From Bacteroidales bacterium (GTDB lineage Bacteria > Bacteroidota > Bacteroidia > Bacteroidales > UBA1715): DNA of 64,000 nt. The position numbers and the translations under genes are program-made. Shown here one piece after another: positions 42,559 through 50,558 of this stretch. Under the pieces are notes generated by a model. That model saw nothing but the letters and a program-made list of their open reading frames with translations, was not told where the DNA came from and ran no database searches. The stretch lies in assembly GCA_031286165.1 (NCBI GenBank), contig JAITUU010000029.1, positions 1-64,000 of the forward strand, written 5' to 3'. Numbering within the stretch: position 1 is the stretch's first letter; the number at the start of each line of letters is the position of its first letter.

Positions 42559-42928
42559 ATGAAAAAGCAAATAATCCTTACTATGTCTATCATAGTTCCT
42601 ATTTACAATCTAAAAAATATTTGAAATAAAACAAAATAAAAAAGTCTGTGTGGTTTTCGATATTTTGATAGAACATTTTTCTTATGGGAATACAAACAAT
42701 GTGTTTTGGAAAAACACATCATTACTCTTCAATAAATGGAAACGTGTATTGCCCATCGTAAGGAGTGTTGAAATGTCCGACAAATTTATAGATTATGTAA
42801 ATGAATCTACGGAAAGATATATTAAATTACACAACACAATATATGAAATTACAAACTCCAAAACATATCGTTTGGGTAATACCTTGTTACAACCACTGCG
42901 TGCAATGAGAAAATTATTGAAGAAATAA
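42559..42928 (+). pseudogene. Family 2 glycosyltransferase with most of its catalytic domain deleted
   Basis: ATG at 42559 starts MKKQIILTMSIIVPIYNLKN, the typical GT2 opening, and stops at 42622-42624. In another frame, from about 42614 to 42928, the sequence continues with NKKVCVVFDILIEHFSYG and then NKWKRVLPIV and a tail NSKTYRLGNTLLQPLRAM, which resemble the C-terminal third of Bacteroidota GT2 proteins. About 200 codons containing the nucleotide-sugar site and DxD motif are missing. The pieces lie in order on one strand, which argues for an internal deletion plus frameshift rather than unrelated fragments. Confidence 0.6.
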
Positions 42929-42951
42929 CATATTCACATAAAAATTTCACA

Positions 42952-42999
42952 TATATTTGCATTATCGAAATGCACATTACGGTAATGCGCGTTTCGATA
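42952..42999 (+). promoter_or_regulatory. Promoter and 18-bp inverted repeat of the first island ATPase gene
   Basis: -7 box TATATTTG at 42952-42959. Beginning 4 bases later, 42963-42999 forms an inverted repeat with 18-base arms (TATCGAAATGCACATTAC on the left), one central base and two G-T positions. It covers the expected transcription start and contains CATTACGGTAATG (42975-42987). Confidence 0.65.
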
Positions 43000-43015
43000 A
43001 AAAAACATTACGGAT

Positions 43016-44335
43016 ATGAAATTTTACAATCGAGAACAAGAATTACAAAGTTTGGAGCGAATCCGGCGTTTGTCGCTTTCCGAAGGACAGATGACTGTAT
43101 TGGTAGGACGAAGACGTATAGGAAAAACTCAACTATTACTCAAAAGTACCGAAAGACAACCTACATTGTATTTTTTTGTTACTCGCAAGGCTGAAAATAT
43201 GCTTTGTAACGATTTTGTGGAAGAAATACAAACAAAACTTGGCGTTCCCATAGGGAGTTATCATTCATTCGCCAAACTTTTTGAACATATTTTACTTTTA
43301 GCAAAAGAGCGTCCGTTTAATGTAATTATTGACGAATTTCAAGAATTTAGCCGCATCAACTCTTCTATTTTCAGTGAAATGCAAAAAGTATGGGATTTGC
43401 ACAAATCCACCAGTAAGATTAATCTACTTATCAGTGGTTCTATTTATTCGCTGATGCACAAAATTTTTGAAGACAAAAAAGAACCTTTATTTAGTCGTGC
43501 GGGGCAAATTATTCATGTAAAATCATTCAACGTATCGGTACTACGCGAAATTCTTGCCGATTATGCACCCACACACAGCAACGAAGATTTATTGGCACTA
43601 TATAGTTTTACCGGCGGCGTGGCGTGGTACGTGGAATTGATGATGAAACACGGCGCGTTTTCCTGCGACAGCATGATACGGCTGATGTGTGAAGAAAATA
43701 TGCCGTTTTTAAGTGAAGGAAAAAATGTACTCATTGAAGAATTTGGAAAAGATTACACCATCTACTTTTCTATTTTAGAGTGTATTGCACGCGGGCTTTC
43801 TACACGGGGAGAAATCGAAAATCACTTGGGAAATATTGAAATCGGTGGATATTTATCGCGTTTGGAACAAGATTTTTCTCTCATTCGCCAGCAACGTCCT
43901 ATTTTTGCAAAACCGTCATCGAAGCAAGTGTATTACCAAATTGACGACAATTTTCTAACATTCTGGTTCCGATTTATATATAAATACCAAAATGTAATAG
44001 CATCGGGAAGTTTTACCGTACTCGAAGAAATTATTCGCCGCGATTATACCACATTTTCGGGCATTATGCTCGAACGATATTTTAAAGCGCACTACAAAGA
44101 ACAAGGGAAATATACCGATTTAGGGCAATTTTGGGATAGAAAAGGAGAACATGAAATAGATTTGATTGCCGTGAACGAATTAGAAAAAACAGCAGAATTT
44201 ATTGAAATCAAGCGCAACTCAAATCGTGTTTCGCTGCAAAAACTACAAGAAAAAACAGCATATTTTCTGCAAAATACCGGAGAATGTAAAGATTATACCA
44301 TTACCTACAAAGGTCTTTCGCTGGAAGACATGTAA
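43016..44335 (+). CDS. P-loop ATPase with C-terminal DUF234 nuclease-like domain
   Basis: A 439-residue AAA-type protein. It starts MKFYNREQELQSLERI, has Walker A VLVGRRRIGKTQLLL and Walker B FNVIIDEFQEF, a sensor-like NLLISGSIYSLM, a winged-helix region (about 235-300) and a C-terminal PD-(D/E)xK-like core, GEHEIDLIAVNELEKTAEF then IEIKR. Such DUF234 ATPases are common in archaea and Bacteroidota; their biological role is not established, and mobile or regulatory roles have been suggested. It sits 4 bases before an intact GT2 gene and probably drives its transcription from its own palindrome-bearing promoter. Confidence 0.85.
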   Translation: MKFYNREQELQSLERIRRLSLSEGQMTVLVGRRRIGKTQLLLKSTERQPTLYFFVTRKAENMLCNDFVEEIQTKLGVPIGSYHSFAKLFEHILLLAKERPFNVIIDEFQEFSRINSSIFSEMQKVWDLHKSTSKINLLISGSIYSLMHKIFEDKKEPLFSRAGQIIHVKSFNVSVLREILADYAPTHSNEDLLALYSFTGGVAWYVELMMKHGAFSCDSMIRLMCEENMPFLSEGKNVLIEEFGKDYTIYFSILECIARGLSTRGEIENHLGNIEIGGYLSRLEQDFSLIRQQRPIFAKPSSKQVYYQIDDNFLTFWFRFIYKYQNVIASGSFTVLEEIIRRDYTTFSGIMLERYFKAHYKEQGKYTDLGQFWDRKGEHEIDLIAVNELEKTAEFIEIKRNSNRVSLQKLQEKTAYFLQNTGECKDYTITYKGLSLEDM

Positions 44336-44339
44336 ACTC

Positions 44340-45251
44340 ATGAAAATAGCGTCAATCATAGTAACATATAACGGTATGCGCCACGATTGGATTCAAAAAT
44401 GTTTGGATTCACTGATTGCATCGTCTATAAAAACCGAAATTATTGTTATTGATAATGGTTCTGCTGATGAAACAGTAGATTTTATTCAAAAAAACTATCC
44501 GCAAGTAGATGTAATAGAAGCAAAAGAAAATCTTGGTTTTGCAAAAGCAAATAATAGAGGCATACGCAAGGCATACGACAGCGGCGCAGATTACTTTTTT
44601 CTTCTCAATCAAGATGCGCGGGTAGAAACCAATACGATTGAAAAATTAATAGAAGTGTTTGAACAAAAACCACATGCGGGAATTGTATCGCCTATTCATT
44701 TGAATGGAGATAAAACAAAATTAGATTATGGGTTTTCGTGTTGCGTGGCACCGAGAATCACCCCCCATTTTATCTCCGATGTATATTGCAACTGCTTACA
44801 AAACGTGTATGAAACAAAATTGGTATATGCGGCAGCATGGTTACTCAATCGTAATTGTATTGAAACCGTAGGCGGCTTTGACACATTAGTATTTTATCAT
44901 TATGGCGAAGATGACAACTATTGCCATCGGGTTTTATATCATCAATTCAAACTATACATTGCTACCACTGCCTCAATCTGTCATGATACAATAACGTTCA
45001 AAAAAGAATATACAGAAGAGGATAAGCAACTACGAGAATATATTCGCAAATGCGTTTACTATGCCGACATTCAGAAAGATGATGCTGTCATTTTTGAATT
45101 TAAAAAATCATCAATAAAATCCATACTAAAAAACTTAGTTCATTTACGCTTGAACACTCTTCTAACACAGCGAATAGAAGATAAAAAATTCATTAAAAAA
45201 CAAACACAAAGTCGCGCAATTAACAAAACGAAGGGATTGCATTGGTTGTGA
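44340..45251 (+). CDS. Glycosyltransferase family 2 (rhamnosyltransferase-like)
   Basis: A 303-residue GT-A enzyme. KIASIIVTYNGMRHDWIQKC opens the domain, IIVIDNGSADETVDFI binds the nucleotide, ENLGFAKANNRGIRKA and FFLLNQDARVETNTI hold the metal-binding DxD-like motif, and GGFDTLVFYHYGEDDNYCHR carries the probable catalytic base. The pattern resembles WbbL/RfbF-type rhamnosyltransferases, although donor and acceptor are not known. The start is the ATG 4 bases after the ATPase stop; upstream in-frame codons overlap the ATPase and are rejected. Confidence 0.9.
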   Translation: MKIASIIVTYNGMRHDWIQKCLDSLIASSIKTEIIVIDNGSADETVDFIQKNYPQVDVIEAKENLGFAKANNRGIRKAYDSGADYFFLLNQDARVETNTIEKLIEVFEQKPHAGIVSPIHLNGDKTKLDYGFSCCVAPRITPHFISDVYCNCLQNVYETKLVYAAAWLLNRNCIETVGGFDTLVFYHYGEDDNYCHRVLYHQFKLYIATTASICHDTITFKKEYTEEDKQLREYIRKCVYYADIQKDDAVIFEFKKSSIKSILKNLVHLRLNTLLTQRIEDKKFIKKQTQSRAINKTKGLHWL

Positions 45252-45300
45252 AACCGGAACAATGCTAAGAAACACCAATATAATTCAAAACAATATAAAA

Positions 45301-45404
45301 AATTTTCCATTGTAACGGAAATTTTTATATGAAATTTTCCATTATGATGGAATTTTTATAAAAATATCAGTCAATTAAAAAAATACTACTATATTTGCAT
45401 AGTA
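45301..45404 (+). promoter_or_regulatory. Promoter of the second island ATPase with twin palindromes and a flanked -7 box
   Basis: Two related palindromes (cores TTCCATTGTAACGGAA and TTCCATTATGATGGAA) start 32 bases apart, about three DNA turns, upstream of the -7 box TATATTTG (45390-45397). That box is itself bracketed by ATACTA (45384-45389) and TAGTAT (45399-45404). Confidence 0.6.
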
Positions 45405-45428
45405 TATTGGACGTTATTTTCTCGCAAA

Positions 45429-46556
45429 ATGTTTAAACGATTAATTTTAGAACCTCTGCAAAACGATTTTTTTAAGAAAAAAGTTATCGTGTTGGTTGGA
45501 CCGCGACAAGTTGGCAAAACAACGTTGCTCCAACAGGTTATTGCCGATTTTGAACCAAACGCTGCACTTTTTCTTAATTGCGATGAACCGGAGACATTGA
45601 ATTTGCTCGAAAATGTGAGTTCTACGGAACTGAAAAATCTTATTGGAAACCGAAAACTTATTCTCATTGACGAGGCACAGCGGGTAAAAAACATTGGTAT
45701 TACACTCAAATTAATGGTTGATACTATTTCTGATATTCAAATAGTTGCAACAGGTTCTTCGGCGTTCGATTTGCGAAATAGTTTAAACGAATCGCTTACC
45801 GGACGAAAATTTGAATATCGCCTCTACCCGTTTTCCACGCAGGAACTTATTGCAAACACTTCGCTTTTGGAAGAAAAACGCCTGCTCGAACAAAGAATGA
45901 TTTACGGAATGTATCCCGATGTGGTAAATAATCCGGCAGAAGCGCAACGTATTTTAATAGAACTCAACAATAGTTATTTGTACAAAGATATATTTATGTA
46001 CAAAGAAATTCGGCAGCCAGACGCGCTGTCGAAATTGCTTATTGCGCTATCTCTGCAACTTGGCAACGAAGTATCGTACAACGAATTAGGGAAAACAGTG
46101 GGATTAAAAAGTGAAACCGTTGAACGCTATTTGGATTTGTTGGAAAAAGTTTTTGTCATTTTCCGCTTACCATCATTCAGCCGAAATATGCGGCAAGAAT
46201 TGAAGAAAAGTCAGAAAATATATTTTTACGATAATGGCATTCGTAATGCGTTGATTCAAAACTTCAAATCACTTGAATTGCGCACCGATACCGGCGCATT
46301 GTGGGAAAATTTTATGATTTCGGAACGCAAAAAATATAGAGAATACAATCAAATACACGCCAATAACTATTTTTGGCGCACACACGCACAGCAAGAAATT
46401 GATTATATTGAAGAAAAGGACGGAATGCTGTATGCCTACGAATGTAAGTGGAACGAGAAACGAAGTACCAAACTACCCAATTCGTTTGCAGCGAACTATC
46501 CTGACCACCAATTTTTAGTGGTTAATCGCACGAATTACTTAGAATTTATATCGTAA
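45429..46556 (+). CDS. P-loop ATPase with DUF4143 nuclease-like domain
   Basis: A 375-residue AAA_14/DUF4143 protein. Walker A VGPRQVGKTTLLQQ, Walker B KLILIDEAQRV, then QIVATGSSAFDLRNSLNESL, GRKFEYRLYPFSTQEL, the YLYKDIF region, a winged-helix stretch (YNELGKTVGLKSETVERYLD) and a C-terminal PD-(D/E)xK-like core (QEIDYIEEKDGMLYAYECKW). The family is very abundant in Bacteroidota, with no settled role. It differs clearly from the DUF234 ATPase 2.4 kb upstream. It is followed after 10 bases by a chain of four GT2 genes that probably share its promoter. Confidence 0.88.
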   Translation: MFKRLILEPLQNDFFKKKVIVLVGPRQVGKTTLLQQVIADFEPNAALFLNCDEPETLNLLENVSSTELKNLIGNRKLILIDEAQRVKNIGITLKLMVDTISDIQIVATGSSAFDLRNSLNESLTGRKFEYRLYPFSTQELIANTSLLEEKRLLEQRMIYGMYPDVVNNPAEAQRILIELNNSYLYKDIFMYKEIRQPDALSKLLIALSLQLGNEVSYNELGKTVGLKSETVERYLDLLEKVFVIFRLPSFSRNMRQELKKSQKIYFYDNGIRNALIQNFKSLELRTDTGALWENFMISERKKYREYNQIHANNYFWRTHAQQEIDYIEEKDGMLYAYECKWNEKRSTKLPNSFAANYPDHQFLVVNRTNYLEFIS

Positions 46557-46566
46557 AATCCTCACC

Positions 46567-47496
46567 ATGAACATAAACTACTCCATAATTATTCCCCACA
46601 AAAACATTCCCGATTTGCTGCAACGGTGCTTAAATTCAATTCCGCGCCGCGAAGATGTGCAAATAATAGTGGTGGACGATAATAGCGATGCCCAAAAAGT
46701 AGATTTTGAAAATTTTCCCGGACTGAATGACCCATTTGTAGAAGTTATTTTTGGCAAAAACGAAAACGGCAGAAAAGGAGCCGGCTATGCAAGGAATTTA
46801 GGTTTGGAGCGAGCAACAGGAAAATGGATTGTATTTGCCGATGCTGATGATTGTTTTACCGACTGCTTTAATGAAACGTTAGATGTATATAAAGATGACG
46901 AAGAAAGCGATGCAGTGTTTTTTCTTGTAACAAGCACCGATTTAGAACGTGGAAGACATATTGACATAAACAATGATTTGCATGAAATAAAAAAACACAA
47001 CAATTGGAATAAATTTCAATTCAAACTATGGCACCCTTATGGGAAATTTATAAAGCATAGTATTATAACAAACTATGCTATTTCATTTCCGGAGATTCAA
47101 TGTTCTGAAGATGTGTTATTTAGCATAAAAACGAATTTTGCAAGTCACAAAAAAAAAATAGATAACACTACCATTTATTGTATCACGGAAAGAGAAAATT
47201 CTTTAGTTACTACCGTAACGGTTAAGTCTTTGTCTGTCAATTTCAAAGTTCGATGTACGACTATTGACTTCTCAAAAAAAATAGGGATAAATGATGCTGA
47301 TTTAAAAAATGGACTATACAATGCGTGGTTACGAATTTTTAGAAAAAACAAACTTGCTGCCATCAAATTATTACCGCAAGCAATAAAAAGATGCGATTTG
47401 CAATCTTTTGTATTTGCAATGACACACAATTATCCGAAACTAAAAAGATACTGGTTGTGGGAAAAATTACAAAAAATAGCAAATTCACAAAAATAA
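46567..47496 (+). CDS. Glycosyltransferase family 2
   Basis: A 309-residue GT-A enzyme. YSIIIPHKNIPDLLQRCLNS and IIVVDDNSD form the nucleotide-binding half, KGAGYARNLGLERATGKWIV leads to the metal site FADADDCF (DxD). The C-terminal half is less conserved and Lys-rich. There is no membrane segment, so it is a cytoplasmic enzyme acting on lipid-linked precursor at the inner membrane. It is the first of four consecutive GT2 genes; the next starts at the following base. Confidence 0.9.
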   Translation: MNINYSIIIPHKNIPDLLQRCLNSIPRREDVQIIVVDDNSDAQKVDFENFPGLNDPFVEVIFGKNENGRKGAGYARNLGLERATGKWIVFADADDCFTDCFNETLDVYKDDEESDAVFFLVTSTDLERGRHIDINNDLHEIKKHNNWNKFQFKLWHPYGKFIKHSIITNYAISFPEIQCSEDVLFSIKTNFASHKKKIDNTTIYCITERENSLVTTVTVKSLSVNFKVRCTTIDFSKKIGINDADLKNGLYNAWLRIFRKNKLAAIKLLPQAIKRCDLQSFVFAMTHNYPKLKRYWLWEKLQKIANSQK

Positions 47497-48495
47497 ATGA
47501 AAAAAGTATCCATTATTACTCCTATGTATAATTCCGAAAAATATCTTTCAGAAACAATAGAAAGTGTATTGAAACAAACCTATACAAATTGGGAAATGAT
47601 ACTTATTGACGATGGGTCTTCCGATAATTCTATACAAATTGCAGAAAATTATAGAACACAAGACGAAAGAATTGTTGTTTACAAGAGAATGCGAGAACCA
47701 AAAGGTGTGAGTACTTGTCGTAATATAGGAATTGAAAATGCAAAAGGAGAATATTTACTTTTTCTTGATTCTGACGATTTATTAACAGAAACGTGCATAG
47801 AAAATAGAGTACAGTATATGATTGCAAATCCGAATTTGGATTTTGCTATTTTTCAAATGCTCCGGTTCAATGAGAACGGCATTATCCCAAATTCCCAAGC
47901 AACACATATAAGGGAAAATTATCTCTATGCTTTTTTATCATCTGATTTCGCTTGGACAGTTACTACTCCTATATGGAATATAGATTTTTTAAGAAAAAAC
48001 AACTTTACATTCAACGAACAATACATCCGATTAGAAGACCCAGAACTTATGACGAAGGTATTATTAATGAGTAATGTAAGGTTTGATGTACTAACATCTG
48101 ATACATATATTGACTGTTATTATAGAAATCCTATAAACAAAAAAGTAAATTTAAAAAATGCTTTAACTTCTCATCTGTATTTTCTACAAGATTTCTCCTC
48201 TCTTACCAATAATAGAATTGATATAGAAAAATGTAGAAAATGTTTGCAAAATCATTATAATGCTTCTTTTGTATGTTTAAATTATTCTACTTTTTCACAA
48301 AGAAAACAATGTTTTCACATTGCTCACAAAATAAACAAAATAGCAAAACAAAATAACATTATACCAAAAACAACATATATCTTCAAATATATTGAATTGA
48401 ATACAATAATAAAATACAACATACTGTATCCGTTAAAAAAAATATACCGCTTTGTAAAATATACATTATTACACTCTCCCACCAAATACTACTAA
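47497..48495 (+). CDS. Glycosyltransferase family 2
   Basis: A 332-residue GT-A enzyme: VSIITPMYNSEKYLSETIES, MILIDDGSSDNSIQIAENYR, RNIGIENAKGEYLLFLDSDD (DxD). The region about 140-200 (AWTVTTPIWNIDFLRKNNFT, EDPELMTKVLL) has the ED motif typical of the catalytic base in this group. It starts immediately after the preceding gene's stop. Codon use is extremely AT-rich, more so than the neighbouring GT2 genes. Donor unknown. Confidence 0.9.
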   Translation: MKKVSIITPMYNSEKYLSETIESVLKQTYTNWEMILIDDGSSDNSIQIAENYRTQDERIVVYKRMREPKGVSTCRNIGIENAKGEYLLFLDSDDLLTETCIENRVQYMIANPNLDFAIFQMLRFNENGIIPNSQATHIRENYLYAFLSSDFAWTVTTPIWNIDFLRKNNFTFNEQYIRLEDPELMTKVLLMSNVRFDVLTSDTYIDCYYRNPINKKVNLKNALTSHLYFLQDFSSLTNNRIDIEKCRKCLQNHYNASFVCLNYSTFSQRKQCFHIAHKINKIAKQNNIIPKTTYIFKYIELNTIIKYNILYPLKKIYRFVKYTLLHSPTKYY

Positions 48496-48530
48496 TAGTA
48501 TTGATTGAAGTAATCTATTCACAACAAACC

Positions 48531-49511
48531 ATGAAAATATCTATTATAATTCCCATATACAATGTTTCAGAACATATTATTCGCTGCATTAATTCTGTTA
48601 TAAATCAAACATATCAACATTTTGAATGTATTTTAATTGACGATTGTTCGCCCGATAATAGCATTGAATTAGCAACGCAACGATTGGAAACATACAATGG
48701 TAGTATTGATTTTAAAATCATTCATCACACACAAAACAAAGGACTTTCCGGAGCACGAAATACCGGCACACTTGCTTCTACTGGCGAATATGTATATTAT
48801 TTAGATAGTGATGATGAAATTACACCCGATTGCATGGAAACGCTGATAACGTTAGTTACAAGATATCCGAAAGTAGAAATGGTACAAGGAAATACGCAAA
48901 CCATACCTGCGTCAGCAGAACAAGACTATTGGCTAAATTTGTCGCATAAAAATTTTCCTGAATATGTGAATGATAATGATTGGATAAAACGGCACCTGTA
49001 TGACATAACTGTAAAAACCATTCCTCCAAATGCCTGCAACAAACTTATTAAACGTGATTTTATTTTTGCGCACAATTTGTTTTTCAAAGAAGGAATTGTT
49101 CATGAAGATGAATTATGGATGTTTTGGGTTGTAAAAAAATTACGAACCATTGCATTTACCACAAAATACACATACATTGCATATGGCAGAACCGGCTCTA
49201 TAATGCGTTCCGGAAATAATTATAAAAGCATTCAATCCGAACTGATTATTTTACAAGAAGTATTCACTAATATTGATGTCGATTACAGTAAAGAATTGTA
49301 TAAAAAAGGCATAACCCGATTATTTATTAATCTCACAAGAATAAATATGGACGATGAAAGAGAAAAGGTTCTTTATGCAAAATACCAGTCGTTCATTCGC
49401 ACCATAATTAGAAAAATTTCTCGTAACAACAAACAATTTTTAGTGCCATTACACTATCTTCTGCTACCACAATACTGCTTAAAAGGAAAGATATTTAAGA
49501 TAATTGTATAA
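48531..49511 (+). CDS. Glycosyltransferase family 2
   Basis: A 326-residue GT-A enzyme: KISIIIPIYNVSEHIIRCIN, CILIDDCSPDNSIELATQRL, GLSGARNTGTLASTGEYVYY and LDSDDEITPDCM with the DxD motif; EGIVHEDELWMFWVVKKL has the expected acidic pair. The ATG at 48531 is preferred over a non-ATG in-frame codon at 48501. It overlaps no neighbour and is 10 bases from the next GT2 gene. Confidence 0.9.
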   Translation: MKISIIIPIYNVSEHIIRCINSVINQTYQHFECILIDDCSPDNSIELATQRLETYNGSIDFKIIHHTQNKGLSGARNTGTLASTGEYVYYLDSDDEITPDCMETLITLVTRYPKVEMVQGNTQTIPASAEQDYWLNLSHKNFPEYVNDNDWIKRHLYDITVKTIPPNACNKLIKRDFIFAHNLFFKEGIVHEDELWMFWVVKKLRTIAFTTKYTYIAYGRTGSIMRSGNNYKSIQSELIILQEVFTNIDVDYSKELYKKGITRLFINLTRINMDDEREKVLYAKYQSFIRTIIRKISRNNKQFLVPLHYLLLPQYCLKGKIFKIIV

Positions 49512-49521
49512 CCCCTCCCTC

Positions 49522-50553
49522 ATGCCCCAAACCCCACTCATATCGGTCATTATGCCTTGCTACAATGCGGAACAGTTTTTGCGTGAAGCAGTAGAATCTA
49601 TTTTGAATCAAACCTACACAAATTTTGAATTATTAGCAATCAACGATGGTTCTGCCGACAATACACTCCAAATTTTAAAAGAATATGCCGCCGCCGATAG
49701 CAGAGTAATCGTGATTGATAACAAAGAAAATTTGAAATTGATACGCACACTCAATAAAGGAATAGAATTGGCACAAGGTGAGTACATTGCCCGCATGGAT
49801 GCCGATGATATTTCACTTCCTCATAGATTCGAGATTGAATTACATTATCTACTGCAAAATCCCAATGTTGATATAGTTTCCTGCGGATTTGAATACATGA
49901 GTGAAGAAGGAGCATTGATAGAAAAACATACAAACATTAATTGTTCCACCAAAGGTTCTTTATTTGCATCGTTTTTTTACACGCCCATTTGCCATCCGGC
50001 ATTGCTGGGAAAAACTTCTGTATTCAAAAACAATTCGTTTTCCTCCGAAAAAATTGCCGTACACACCGAAGATTCGGAACTTTGGGGACGTTTGTTGTTG
50101 CAAAGCTATCAAATTAATACTATTGACACCATTCTGTATCGGTTTCGCATCAATCCGCAAAGTGTGTCGCACACTTATACTTCGGTGCAAAATCATAATT
50201 ATGTGCAATGCTGTAAAAAACGTTACGAAGAATATTTTTCTCAACCATTTGATAGTGAATTAATTCAATTTTTGGTCAATCGCATTGATTCTAACATACC
50301 GAAACAAACGCTTATAAAAGGTTTTTCGTTTTTCAAACAATTCAAATCACAATTTATTGCAAAAGAGAATATTACAAACAAAACTATTCTCAAAGAAATC
50401 GAAAATATTTATTTCATTCATTTCTTCGATGTGTTGTGGCAAACGTTTAGAAAAACTCCGCATAAACTATTTGCATTACAAAAACTACTTTCTATTGTAC
50501 CACAATGCGTTACAAATAAAGCCGTGCGAACATATATTATGGCAAAATTATAA
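49522..50553 (+). CDS. Glycosyltransferase family 2
   Basis: A 343-residue GT-A enzyme: PLISVIMPCYNAEQFLREAV, LLAINDGSADNTLQILKEYA, RTLNKGIELAQGEYIARMDA followed by DDIS (DxD). VHTEDSELWGRLLL holds the ED pair. The ARMDADD form is typical of SpsA/EpsE-like enzymes that add hexose or N-acetylhexosamine. It is the last gene of the rightward glycan run and ends 5 bases from the convergent third ATPase gene, with no visible terminator between. Confidence 0.91.
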   Translation: MPQTPLISVIMPCYNAEQFLREAVESILNQTYTNFELLAINDGSADNTLQILKEYAAADSRVIVIDNKENLKLIRTLNKGIELAQGEYIARMDADDISLPHRFEIELHYLLQNPNVDIVSCGFEYMSEEGALIEKHTNINCSTKGSLFASFFYTPICHPALLGKTSVFKNNSFSSEKIAVHTEDSELWGRLLLQSYQINTIDTILYRFRINPQSVSHTYTSVQNHNYVQCCKKRYEEYFSQPFDSELIQFLVNRIDSNIPKQTLIKGFSFFKQFKSQFIAKENITNKTILKEIENIYFIHFFDVLWQTFRKTPHKLFALQKLLSIVPQCVTNKAVRTYIMAKL

Positions 50554-50558
50554 TCACC

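Noticed and set aside
45301-45404. Invertible capsule promoter of the Bacteroides fragilis kind
   Set aside because: The repeats bracketing the -7 box are only 6 bp and 9 bases apart; known invertible promoters need much longer arms around roughly 200 bases, and no recombinase gene is present.
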